Source of the DNA: Paracoxiella cheracis
Lineage (GTDB): Bacteria > Pseudomonadota > Gammaproteobacteria > Coxiellales > Coxiellaceae
Assembly: GCF_049348705.1 (NCBI RefSeq)
Contig: NZ_CP186485.1
Span: 124,001-188,000 of the forward strand
Direction: 5' to 3'
Length of the DNA: 64,000 nucleotides
A program made the position numbers and the translations under genes. Below the pieces are notes generated by a model. The model was given only the letters and a program-made list of their open reading frames with translations. It searched no databases and was not told the origin of the DNA. Shown piece by piece: positions 1 through 7,884 of the stretch. Every line of letters begins with the position of its first letter. Positions within the stretch are counted from its first letter, which is position 1.

Positions 1-1
1 T

Positions 2-631
2 GCAGTGGAAGCCTTCATTCGTCAAATATTAGGGTGGCGTGAATATATTCGCGGAGTTTATTGGCTGAAAATGCCGTCTTACAAAAAAAGCAACTATTTT
101 AACGCTAAAAAATCATTGCCAGATTTTTTTTGGACGGGTGATACCCAAATGAATTGTTTAAAACAATGCATTAATCAAACAAAGGAATATGCCTATGCGC
201 ATCATATACAGCGACTTATGGTGCTGGGGAACTTTACCTTGTTAACGGGCATTGACCCAGCAGATGTGAATGAGTGGTATTTGATTGTTTATGCCGATGC
301 ATTTGAGTGGGTCGAACTGCCGAATGTCACAGGCATGATTTTGTTTGCAGATGGTGGGTTTCTAGCCAGTAAGCCCTATGCGGCAGGAGGTGCTTATATT
401 AATCGCATGTCGAATTATTGTAAAAATTGCCATTATAAAGTCACATTAAAAAATGGAAAACAAGCGTGCCCGTTTAACTACTTGTATTGGGCATTTCTAT
501 TAAAAAATAAAAAGAGCCTTAAAGATAATCCTCGCTTGAGAATGATGTATAAAACGCTCGAAAAAATGAGCGCAGGTCAAATAAAATCTATACGGCATGA
601 TGCGAATTATTTTTTGAAACATCTAATGTAA
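2..631 (+). CDS. Photolyase-related protein (FeS-BCP / PhrB type), 3' part
   Basis: C-terminal part of a deoxyribodipyrimidine photolyase-related flavoprotein (the bacterial (6-4) photolyase/cryptochrome class with an iron-sulfur cluster). The reading frame is open to the left edge, so the N-terminal antenna domain and about 300 residues lie outside the window. Visible hallmarks are the FAD-domain motif GWREYIRGVYW and four cysteines in the spacing expected for the 4Fe-4S ligands: one in TQMNC, two in NYCKNC and one in QACPF. Members of this family repair UV photoproducts using FAD and light. The internal GTG at base 5 is not taken as the true start. Family assignment is confident; the DNA-repair substrate is inferred from the family only. 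Confidence 0.85.
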   Translation, partial: AVEAFIRQILGWREYIRGVYWLKMPSYKKSNYFNAKKSLPDFFWTGDTQMNCLKQCINQTKEYAYAHHIQRLMVLGNFTLLTGIDPADVNEWYLIVYADAFEWVELPNVTGMILFADGGFLASKPYAAGGAYINRMSNYCKNCHYKVTLKNGKQACPFNYLYWAFLLKNKKSLKDNPRLRMMYKTLEKMSAGQIKSIRHDANYFLKHLM

Positions 632-795
632 TTCTATACTCGATTGTACTTCGAAGTGTCAGTTGTGATGGGATTTATCGTGAAAAACGAACGAGCGAGC
701 AGAGTGTATAGATAATACATGAGCATGGCGAGGCTCGTTTTTCGCGGGAAATCACCCGCAAATGGCGCTCCGTATCCCGAGGGCACATAGTCTTG

Positions 796-873
796 AATTT
801 CAATTGCTTGCCGGTACGAGAAAGGATCCGTCGCCCTAAAACACGGACTCTTTCTCTTTGCCGCAATTGAAAT
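796..873. repeat. Long palindromic element, TTTCAATTGC family (copy 1)
   Basis: The outer arms are TTTCAATTGC (798-807) and GCAATTGAAA (863-872). Inside them GAGAAAGGATCCGT pairs with ACGGACTCTTTCTC, so nearly the whole element can fold into one hairpin. The same outer arms occur at about 13784-13908, 18107-18235, 39548-39673 and, as a half element, 51851-51908. This is the shortest full copy and lacks the GTGTTTTCGGG middle block of the others. Confidence 0.75.
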
Positions 874-910
874 GCTGTTTGAGAGTGGATAACTTAACGT
901 AACCTCGTCA

Positions 911-951
911 TCCCGGAAATTTTGCATCAGGATGTGCAAAATTATCCGGGA
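911..951. repeat. Stem-loop, REP-like
   Basis: TCCCGGAAATTTTGCA and TGCAAAATTATCCGGGA form an almost perfect inverted repeat around an eight-base loop. There is no T-run, so it is a poor intrinsic terminator. It is more like a dispersed palindromic repeat. Confidence 0.6.
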
Positions 952-1289
952 TCCAAACTGTTACCAGGGATGGAAAAAAACAACGTCATTTCGAGCAAGG
1001 CGAGGAATCTCAGATGTGTCCCAGATGTCAGTTGCGGAAAAAGCGGGGAAAATATGTCGTTGAGAGGCGGCTGCTGGATCAATGGGGTTTGTGTTTTGTT
1101 GCCTATAAAATATTTTTTAAATAATGGCAATTTTGGGTGAGTCATCTTTTGGTTAATCAAGTTCAGAAGTGCATCCGACACTATTCCACACGTTTCTCTA
1201 ATTGAAAGAGGGTTGAATCAAGGAGCAAACTCCTATACCCTCCTAAGCCTCTCATGGATGTGGCATAACTCGTATCAACCACTCAATCC

Positions 1290-3101
1290 ATGGGCACGTT
1301 CATGATCAATCCAATTAAACATTTTTTATTGCCTAAGGATGGCAAATGGAATATTGATTTTTTTTCAGGACTTACTGTGGCTTTGGCGCTCATTCCAGAA
1401 GCGATCGCTTTTGCGTTGGTCGCCCATGTGAGCCCGTTGATTGGCTTGTATTCTGCTTTTTTCATGTGCCTTATTACAGCTTTAATCGGTGGTCGCCCAG
1501 GCATGATTTCGGGTGCAAAGGGTTCCATGGCGGTTGTCATTGTTTCATTGGTCAGTCAGTATGGCATTACGTATTTATTTCCGACTATTGTGCTTACCGG
1601 ACTTTTACAAATAGCCGTGGGAATATTCCGACTGGGTAAATTAATTCGAATACTACCAAAATCAGTCATGGTCGGATTTGTGAATGGCTTAGCGATCGTT
1701 ATTTTTTTGGCGCAATTGCAGCAATTTAAAATACACACAGCCTCTGGAGCGAGTCATTGGTTAACGGGGCATGCTTTATATTTAATGATGGGTTTAGTGA
1801 TTATTGCTATGTTCATCACACATTATTTACCACGGCTGACGAAGCAATTACCTGCTGCTCTCATCGCTATTTTAACAGTAACCGCCCTCGTTCATGTTTT
1901 CCATTTAAATGCGCGAGTGGTGGATGACATGATGATGGGGCATCAGAGTGCGGCAGGGTTGCCTACCTTTGCATGGTTGCACGCGCCATTCAATGTCACG
2001 ACACTCAAAATTATTGCCCCTTACGCCATTATTTTATGCATTATTGGTTTGTCTGAATCGCTGATGACGTTGTCGTTCGATGCGCGCCATGGAGAGCGAA
2101 GCGAAGGCGCGTATTCCGCGGTAGGCTCGGATTTTTTGCCGAGCGTAAGCGACTGCAAAAAATCTTTACGAGCCGTCAAGTCATTTGAGAGCCCGTGCGT
2201 AGTCGAGCCGTGAGGTCGCGGAGCGCGGGCGACGAGGACGTCCGCGGCTATTTAAGTTGTCGCGTATTGCGAGTCGATTATTGACAGGGATGGCAATAAT
2301 CTATCACGAGCATCGCGACACGCTTGGATTGATGAAATGACCGAGACGCGTGGGCGTGCGAATAAAGAATGCATTGCGCAAGGCATTGCGAACGTGGTGT
2401 GTGGATTTTTTAAAGGGATGGGTGGTTGTGCCATGTTGGGGCAAAGTATGATAAACGTTAATTCAGGCGGTCGCGGTCGATTATCTGGAATTGTGGCGGG
2501 CGTTGGATTAATTTTATTTATTATTGTGCTCTGGCCGATGATAAAACTGATTCCGTTAGCAGCGCTGGTTGGCGTGATGTTTATGGTAGTGATTGAAACG
2601 TTTGAATGGGCGACGTTTAAGTTTATCCGAAAAATTCCAAAACACGATGCGTTTGTGATTATTGCAGTTACAGCGGTGACTGTTTTTACTGATTTAGCTG
2701 TGGCTGTTATTACGGGTGTGATTATTGCCGCATTTGTTTTTGCTTGGGAAACCGCCAAAAATATTTATACAGAGAAAAAAATCAATGACGATGGCGTCAA
2801 AGAATATAAATTACACGGGCCGTTGTTTTTTGGTTCTGTCAGTCAGTTTAAAGCGTTATTTGATGTTGAAAATGACCCTAACGAAGTGATTATTGATTTT
2901 GCGCATTCCCGCGTGGCCGACCATTCCGCCATTGATGCCATACAAGCGGTTACCGAACGCTATACAGCGCTCAATAAAAACCTACACTTACGCCATTTAA
3001 GTTCGGAGTGCAAATTATTGCTCGGTAAAGCAGGTGATATGGTTGAGGCGAATGTCCTGGAAGACCCTGATTATCATGTTGCAACAGACAGGTTGGGGTA
3101 G
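1290..3101 (+). pseudogene. SulP-family anion transporter, interrupted by a 249-bp repeat
   Basis: SulP (SLC26-type) inner-membrane transporter for sulfate or bicarbonate-like anions. The 5' part (1290-2077) encodes the first membrane segments, from the N-terminal FSGLTVALALIPEAIAFALV region to LSESLMTL. The 3' part resumes at about 2327 with IDEMTETRG, continues through the GGMGGCAM-like motif and remaining helices, and ends in a cytoplasmic STAS domain (about 2800-3090). Between them a dispersed repeat brings in-frame stops at 2211 and 2253. Removing 2078-2326 (83 codons) rebuilds the family consensus MTLSLIDEMTETRG without a frame change. As read from DNA the gene is broken, unless the halves are made separately or the insert is removed from the RNA. 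The first ATG (1290) and the one at 1302 both lack a clear ribosome-binding site. Confidence 0.85.
2078..2326 (+). repeat. Dispersed 249-bp structured repeat, copy 1 (inside sulP)
   Basis: A GC-richer segment shared with 26674-26922 (opposite orientation) and, more diverged, 33812-34091. It starts CGATGCGCG and ends CGCGACACGCTT. It contains hairpins such as GCTCGG/CCGAGC, and GATTATTG/CAATAATC near its 3' end, which is conserved in all copies. Read forward it supplies FDARHGERSEGAYS to the upstream half of sulP; read backward it encodes CRDARDRLLPSLSIIDSQ and a stop. No target-site duplication is visible and the host reading frame is exactly preserved. Confidence 0.8.
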
Positions 3102-3193
3102 CGCCCCCATTTTCAGTTCAATTTCTCAATAAATTCATATAAGACAATAGAATATAATTGTTTTTAAAGGTGGCTCTCGTGCCTAATTTTGCC

Positions 3194-3199
3194 TATAAT
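3194..3199 (+). promoter_or_regulatory. Possible -10 box for the small secreted-protein gene
   Basis: TATAAT lies 30 bases before the start codon at 3229. The hexamer 17 bases further up (TGGCTC, 3171-3176) is a poor -35 match, so only the -10 is supported. A ribosome-binding site AGAGAG lies just before the start. Confidence 0.4.
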
Positions 3200-3228
3200 T
3201 AGAAGTATACACAAAAAAGAGAGATATT

Positions 3229-3663
3229 ATGAAAGCTCCTATCATCCTACTTTTGGCTACTTGCTTAATCGGCACAGCGTATGCAGGCAATCGTTGCAAT
3301 CCAGAAGGTGCTAATGATGCATCGGCAACCTTGTTGAAAGTTTCGAATGACATAGCTAATAAGTGTTTAGGTGAGGAAAATGTCTATTCTTCATGCTCGA
3401 TTTTTGTTAGCGACTCAGGGAGGGAAGCGTATCCAGGTTGTGGTGGGCAGGGATTTTTGTGTGTTGTTGCTTCTTGTTATGAGCATGACGGCTTGAAAGG
3501 TAAATATGGTTTTAGTTACGGAATAATTCCTACTAGTTCTACTAAATGTAGTGACGTGGACGGTAAAGTAACGGGATTAAAAGATGAAGCAACGCTCAAG
3601 CGTAAAATTGGCGAGTATTTACAGGACAAATTTAAATGCTGGTCGAATAATAAGGCTCAATAA
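3229..3663 (+). CDS. Small secreted cysteine-rich protein, unknown function
   Basis: A 144-residue protein with a clear Sec signal peptide: a short basic start, a hydrophobic core about residues 4-16, and cleavage after TAYA (about residue 19). The mature part contains eight or more cysteines and many glycines, as in SCSIF, PGCGG, LCVVASC and KCW, suggesting a disulfide-bonded periplasmic or secreted protein. I do not recognise a family. It starts at ATG with AGAGAG upstream and stands alone between sulP and a tRNA gene. Two other small exported-protein genes occur in the window (7188 and 60109), with no obvious sequence similarity by eye. Confidence 0.7.
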   Translation: MKAPIILLLATCLIGTAYAGNRCNPEGANDASATLLKVSNDIANKCLGEENVYSSCSIFVSDSGREAYPGCGGQGFLCVVASCYEHDGLKGKYGFSYGIIPTSSTKCSDVDGKVTGLKDEATLKRKIGEYLQDKFKCWSNNKAQ

Positions 3664-3706
3664 AAGCACGTGTTTACGAGTAGACAATTTAAGGATTATT
3701 AAAGAG

Positions 3707-3780
3707 TGGCTATGGGTGGACTTGAACCACCGACACCGGCATTATGAATGCCGTGCTCTAACCAACTGAGCTACATAGCC
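3707..3780 (-). tRNA. tRNA-Met (CAT), elongator type
   Basis: On the minus strand the gene reads GGCTATG (acceptor) at the 5' end, D-arm AGCTCAGTTGGTTAGAGC, anticodon stem CGGCA/TGCCG around TTCATAA, T-arm GGTTCAAGTCC, and CATAGCC plus discriminator A. The anticodon is CAT. The paired 1-72 G-C position and overall similarity to elongator tRNA-Met fit better than initiator or the Ile2 type. CCA is not encoded (the genome has CTC there), so CCA addition by the cca product would be needed. Confidence 0.9.
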
Positions 3781-3833
3781 ACGAGTATGAGGATGAGATT
3801 TTGGCGATTTGAGCTCTGCCTGTCAAGATGAAC

Positions 3834-4925
3834 TCAAACATTGAATCGAAATAGAATGATGTCACCATCTCGCACGATGTAATCCTTGCCCTCTTGACGC
3901 CATTTGCCTGCTTCTTTGGCCCCCTGCTCGCCATTGTATTTAACGTAGTCATCATAGCCGATGACTTCTGCGCGAATGAAACCTTTTTCGAAGTCCGTGT
4001 GAATGACTCCGGCCGCTTGCGGTGCCGTTGAGCCTTTAGGACAAGTCCACGCGCGTGCCTCTTTAGGCCCTGCCGTGAAATAGGTGAGTAATCCGAGCAA
4101 GTCATAACCCGCATGAATCACACGATGCAATCCGGGCTCGTCAAGCGACAAGCTATCCAGAAATTCTTGTTGTTCGTCTGGCGATAAGTCGGCGATTTCA
4201 GATTCGATTTGTGCGCAGACTGTCACGACTTTCGATCCTTCTTTTTCAGCAAAATCAATTACTTTTTTAACATGCGGGTTGTCGTTTAACCCGTTCTCAT
4301 CCACATTGGCGATATATAACGTAGGTTTCAATGTTAATAATTGATAGGGGCGTAAGGCGTTTTGTGCGTCATCATCAAGATTTAAACTGCGCAAAGGCCT
4401 GCCTTCGTTTAATTCTTTCACGGAACGCTCGACTAATGCCTGTGTCGCTAGTGCTTTTTTGTCACCGCGTTTGGCATCGCGGGCGAGGCTCAATAAAGCG
4501 CTTTCCAATGTTTGCAGATCCGCCAATGCTAATTCAGTATTAATGACCTCAATATCGGACAATGGATCGATAGCGCCCGACACATGTGCGATATCGGGAT
4601 TTTCAAAACACCGCACAACATGGGCGATGGCTTGTGTTTCGCGAATGTTCGCCAAAAATTTATTACCCAGACCTTCGCCTTTGGAAGCGCCAGCAACCAA
4701 ACCCGCGATGTCGACAAATTTAACGATTGTTGGAACAGTTTGTTTGGATTTAGCAATTTCCGCGACTTTATCCAAGCGCTTGTCGGGGACTGGCACAATA
4801 CCAACATTGGGCTCAATCGTAGTGAACGGATAATTCGATGCCTCGATGCCTGCTTTTGTTAATGCATTGAATAAAGTTGATTTGCCAACATTAGGTAGGC
4901 CCACAATTCCACATTTAAAACCCAT
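3834..4925 (-). CDS. ychF: Ribosome-binding ATPase YchF (Obg family)
   Basis: A 363-residue P-loop protein, the usual YchF length. The G1 motif GLPNVGKST is at residues 8-16. The G4-like NVDE motif near residue 205 replaces NKxD, which in this family goes with ATP preference. A coiled-coil insertion occupies the middle, and the C-terminal TGS domain (from about residue 280, FTAGPKEARAWTC) is complete. YchF binds the 70S ribosome and takes part in stress responses. It is the last gene of the leftward block prs-rplY-pth-ychF, but a 260-base repeat region separates it from pth. Confidence 0.95.
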   Translation of the reverse strand: MGFKCGIVGLPNVGKSTLFNALTKAGIEASNYPFTTIEPNVGIVPVPDKRLDKVAEIAKSKQTVPTIVKFVDIAGLVAGASKGEGLGNKFLANIRETQAIAHVVRCFENPDIAHVSGAIDPLSDIEVINTELALADLQTLESALLSLARDAKRGDKKALATQALVERSVKELNEGRPLRSLNLDDDAQNALRPYQLLTLKPTLYIANVDENGLNDNPHVKKVIDFAEKEGSKVVTVCAQIESEIADLSPDEQQEFLDSLSLDEPGLHRVIHAGYDLLGLLTYFTAGPKEARAWTCPKGSTAPQAAGVIHTDFEKGFIRAEVIGYDDYVKYNGEQGAKEAGKWRQEGKDYIVRDGDIILFRFNV

Positions 4926-4936
4926 TGGTACCTCAT

Positions 4937-5204
4937 TTTACAAACTGAACGCTCATCTTTGGCCAATCTGGAACGAAAATTTTCCTCAAAATGCTCACAT
5001 ACTCTGTGTATGCTGTGCTTTCTCGTCGAATTTTCGTTCCACCTTGGCTCAAAGCTGAACGTTCTCCAAGCTTCCGGCTCCGAGCTTGGGTAGTTATATT
5101 CTATAAACTGAACGCTCATCTTTGGCCAATCTGGAACGAAAATTTTCCTCAAAATGCTCACATACTCTGTGTATGCTCCGCTTTCTCGTCAAATTTTCGT
5201 TCCA
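4937..5204. repeat. Tandem pair of hairpin-forming repeats between ychF and pth
   Basis: Two nearly identical units of about 105 bases, at 4937-5041 and 5100-5204 (offset 163). Each begins with AAACTGAACGCTCATCTTTG. Each carries a long inverted repeat, GGAACGAAAATTTTC against GAATTTTCGTTCC, with a smaller CATAC/GTATG stem at the tip. The right-hand unit runs into the 3' end of pth and supplies its last codons (HGTKI and the stop). Transcripts would fold into large stem-loops. Confidence 0.8.
5066..5089. terminator. Stem-loop between the two repeat units
   Basis: CCAAGCT (5066-5072) pairs with AGCTTGG (5083-5089) around a ten-base loop. No good T-run follows on either strand, so termination activity is uncertain. 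It lies where pth and ychF transcription would be separated. Confidence 0.3.
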
Positions 5205-5767
5205 TGCAAAACTTGCATCGCTTTTTGAAAATTGCCTGCAAGAATGTCCGGGAGTACACGTAACCCTTCATCGATAGCATTTAAAATTAAATTTTTATCA
5301 CTATTAGAAGGATTGCTCAACACATAGGGAGTCACATGATCTTTATGTCCAGGATGACCAATACCGATGCGCAAACGATAAAATTTATCCGTATGCAAGT
5401 GCGAAATAGTATCACGCAAACCGTTGTGTCCGCCATGCCCACCGTTTTCTTTTAAACGTATAGTGCCTACAGGCAAGTCTAATTCGTCATGCGCCACTAA
5501 TATTTCTTCCGGTGAAATTTTATAAAATTTTGCAATAGCTTGAATGGATTGACCGCTTTCATTCATGTATGTGGTGGGTAATAATAAATAGGACGATTCA
5601 CCCGCAAGATTAATTTGCGCGACTAATCCAAAAAACTTTGATTCATTGCGTAAGGTTTGCTGGGATTCTTCAGCAAGCTTTTCTATGAACCAAGCGCCAA
5701 CATTGTGACGTGTGTTCGCATAGTCTGAGCCAGGATTACCCAGTCCGACAATAAGCTTGATCCCCAA
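5189..5767 (-). CDS. pth: Peptidyl-tRNA hydrolase
   Basis: A 192-residue Pth, of usual length, which frees tRNA from prematurely released peptidyl-tRNA in the cytoplasm. Family motifs are present: GLGNPG near the N-terminus, NTRHNVGAW with the catalytic histidine (about residue 21), the YMNESG segment, HDELDLP with the catalytic aspartate (about 93), and GGHGGHNGLRD (about 110-120). The native C-terminus has been replaced by the first bases of a hairpin repeat, which encode the final GTKI and the stop. The catalytic core is untouched, so the enzyme should work. It lies 37 bases downstream of rplY, as in most gammaproteobacteria. Confidence 0.95.
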   Translation of the reverse strand: MGIKLIVGLGNPGSDYANTRHNVGAWFIEKLAEESQQTLRNESKFFGLVAQINLAGESSYLLLPTTYMNESGQSIQAIAKFYKISPEEILVAHDELDLPVGTIRLKENGGHGGHNGLRDTISHLHTDKFYRLRIGIGHPGHKDHVTPYVLSNPSNSDKNLILNAIDEGLRVLPDILAGNFQKAMQVLHGTKI

Positions 5768-5804
5768 GTTCTTTATCCCCTAGATAGACAAAACCTGTAT
5801 GGCT

Positions 5805-6539
5805 TTATTCTTCAGCTTCAGGTTTAGCTTCTTCTTCTTCGGCTTCAGCTTTTTCTTCAGCAGGTGCAGCCTCATCTTCAGCTTCGGCCGCTGACTCCGC
5901 TGAAGCCTCAGCAGCAAGTGATGCTTCAGCAGCTTCTGCTTCAAGGTCTTCTTTGCTGACTCTTGGCATGTGCAGGCTGATAATTGTTACATTGTGCTCT
6001 TCATCTAATTCAGGCACCGTTAATTCAACACCGTGAGGTAGTTTTAGGTCTGAAAGGTGAAGTGATTGATCCAGTTCCATTTTTGAAACATCTAATTCAA
6101 GCGCCTCTGGCAAATCGGCTGGTAAACATCTAATTTCAATTTCTGTAATTGATTTAGAGAAAATGCCGCCATTGTCGTGGCCAGGCGCTTCTTCTTCACC
6201 AATAAAATGAATCGGTACGGTCATGTAGAGCTTTTCTGTGGCTTTAATGCGCTGAAAATCAACATGCATAATTTGTGGCTTGCTTGGATGGCGCTGTAAT
6301 GCCTTTAGCACGACTTTTTCTTTTTTGTCGCCGACTTTTAGGGTCAAGATAGAAGAGTAAGTCGCTTCATGGGTCAGTGCCTTGAAGATATCTTTATGTA
6401 CTATCATGATGGAAACAGGTTTTTTCCCTGCGCCATAAACTGTGCCGGGCACCATGTCTTCCACACGGCGCAAGCGTCTTGCGGATGCCTTGCCATGGGC
6501 GTCGCGGATTGAAGCGGAAAGCTCTATTGTCTCTACCAT
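5805..6539 (-). CDS. rplY: 50S ribosomal protein bL25 (TL5/CTC type)
   Basis: A 244-residue long form of L25, which binds 5S rRNA. The N-terminal L25 domain is about residues 1-95 (RLRRVEDMVPGTVYGAGKKP), followed by the TL5 C-terminal beta domain to about 195. The tail (about 200-244) consists almost only of Glu and Ala. The acidic, low-complexity extension is longer than in E. coli L25 (94 aa) but common in the CTC form. It sits between prs and pth in the conserved order. Confidence 0.95.
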   Translation of the reverse strand: MVETIELSASIRDAHGKASARRLRRVEDMVPGTVYGAGKKPVSIMIVHKDIFKALTHEATYSSILTLKVGDKKEKVVLKALQRHPSKPQIMHVDFQRIKATEKLYMTVPIHFIGEEEAPGHDNGGIFSKSITEIEIRCLPADLPEALELDVSKMELDQSLHLSDLKLPHGVELTVPELDEEHNVTIISLHMPRVSKEDLEAEAAEASLAAEASAESAAEAEDEAAPAEEKAEAEEEEAKPEAEE

Positions 6540-7187
6540 TTACCTATCTCCAAGCGTTAAGAACCAGGCATTTTACTGGGATCGGTGGCTGGAGTCAAAG
6601 CATCGATATGTACTACTTTTAATTCGTCAGGACATGCGCTATCCGTGAGGCATGGCGGATTTGGACACGTAACAACGCATATAAAAAATATAATAAATAT
6701 AGTTAGTTACATGTGTAAGCCTTCCGCGGCAGGTCTGGAGAGCCAAAGTATTAGGCTAACCTTTAAGCTAGGTGAAAATAAACTATGCCATTATCAGATA
6801 CAGAGATACAGTGCTTAATAGTATAGTAGGTAAACGTAAGCAGGATGAAAGTCTTAGTTAAGCAGCTAAGAGATTGTTTTTCATCCAATCCGGCAATATT
6901 ACAGTACTTCAGTTTCAAAAATATCACCTTATCAATTATTGCGGGATAGCTTCTTTGCTGCCCATAATGCTGGTGCTGAGCTTAGAATAGCCGCTAAATT
7001 TAACGAAGAGATTGTGAGTTATAAGTGATGATGTTATCAGTCCGATAATCACAATGTGCGCAAACAGATTGTTCAAAAAAATAGGTCAGTTGCCCTGGTT
7101 CCCAAACAGCAAAGTTGCAAAATAACCTCATTAGTGCGAATATGTACGACAGTCCAAGAGTAATTGACAAACAGGGAGGTTCAAAAA
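6540..7187. other. Intergenic region with one copy of a flanking direct repeat
   Basis: About 650 bases with no supportable gene. At 6713-6752 it carries a 40-base motif (GTGTAAGCCTTCCGCGGCAG and onward to GAGAGCCAAAGTATTA) that recurs in slightly changed form at 7793-7834, on the far side of the next gene. The remainder is AT-rich and may contain promoters for the genes on both sides. Confidence 0.5.
6713..6752 (+). repeat. Direct repeat, left copy, flanking the 7188-7595 gene
   Basis: Shares CGGCAG, GAGAGCCAAA and the surrounding bases with 7793-7834 in the same orientation. Together they bracket one small secreted-protein gene, as at the edges of an inserted cassette. Confidence 0.5.
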
Positions 7188-7595
7188 ATGAACACTACAA
7201 AACTAATTACTATCTTTAGCTTCATTTTTCCAGTAACTGCTCTAGCAGTTGTTAATCCGCCTTCTCTTAAAGAAATATGCTCCGTTGGACAGTCTTGTTC
7301 ATATACAATTTCCGGTCGTACTAACAGAATTATCCATATGCCTAACCTTTTGCCGCTTACGCTTTACACATGTTCAGTAATTCTAGGGGACGGCCTTAAT
7401 AAAATAAAAATAACAAATGTAAGAGCAACTCCTGACGTACACTATAATGTCAAGTCCCCTGATTTAGGTCAGAGTCCCTTCCTATCTTTCATAAACATTA
7501 ACTCCGAGAAACAAGGAAGTATTACCTATAGCCTATATAATTCAGATTTTTATGGACTAAGCCATAACGTTGCATATCGATGCACAAGCGGATAG
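7188..7595 (+). CDS. Small exported protein, unknown function
   Basis: A 135-residue protein starting at ATG 7188, eight bases after a strong GGGAGG ribosome-binding site; an upstream in-frame start at 7164 has no such site. The N-terminus is a signal peptide (basic MNTTKL, hydrophobic core, cleavage after TALA about residue 19). The mature part has four cysteines (ICSVGQSC, YTCS, YRCTSG) and is rich in Asn, Ser and Ile. I do not recognise a family; a beta-rich periplasmic or secreted protein is likely. The gene is bracketed by a pair of direct repeats (6713-6752 and 7793-7834) and is oriented opposite to the surrounding housekeeping block, which suggests acquisition. Confidence 0.65.
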   Translation: MNTTKLITIFSFIFPVTALAVVNPPSLKEICSVGQSCSYTISGRTNRIIHMPNLLPLTLYTCSVILGDGLNKIKITNVRATPDVHYNVKSPDLGQSPFLSFININSEKQGSITYSLYNSDFYGLSHNVAYRCTSG

Positions 7596-7792
7596 CTCGT
7601 GATTTATTTTGGATCTCTCAGATTTTGTGTTGCTGTTAGTCCGCTATAACTTTATCAGTGCGCACGTTGAAAGATTTTATAACAAAGTGAAAGTGTTGAA
7701 GCGACGTACGGTATTTTAAACCTGAAACACCTCTTCCAAGGACCATATTTTAGATATAGCGGGTTTACTTGGGAGTTATTAGGTAACTCAGT

Positions 7793-7834
7793 GTGTTAAC
7801 CCTCCACGGCAGATCCGGGAGAGCCAAAATTATT
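7793..7834 (+). repeat. Direct repeat, right copy
   Basis: GTGTTAACCCTCCACGGCAG and onward to GAGAGCCAAAATTATTA matches the 6713-6752 motif at most positions, with one extra base. It lies in the gap between the small exported-protein gene and prs. Confidence 0.5.
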
Positions 7835-7884
7835 ACAACAGTGTAAACGCTAATAGTGCCACACGATGAAAAATCAGAGGGCAG

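Larger units (their letters stand above)
632..1289. other. Repeat-rich intergenic region
   Basis: No convincing gene in about 650 bases. It holds three repeat-like pieces: a GC-rich stretch at about 690-785, a long palindrome bounded by TTTCAATTGC and GCAATTGAAA (796-873), and a stem-loop at 911-951. The stem-loop is followed by GTCATTTCGAGCAAGGCGAG, a phrase typical of dispersed intergenic repeats in this kind of genome. Short open frames here lack ribosome-binding sites and protein-like composition. Confidence 0.6.

Noticed and set aside
634..1181. Several short open frames in the first intergenic gap
   Set aside because: They overlap palindromic repeats on both strands, lack ribosome-binding sites and have compositions typical of chance frames.
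1290..3101. SulP as a naturally two-part transporter
   Set aside because: The break lies in a normally continuous segment and is filled by a dispersed repeat found at other loci.
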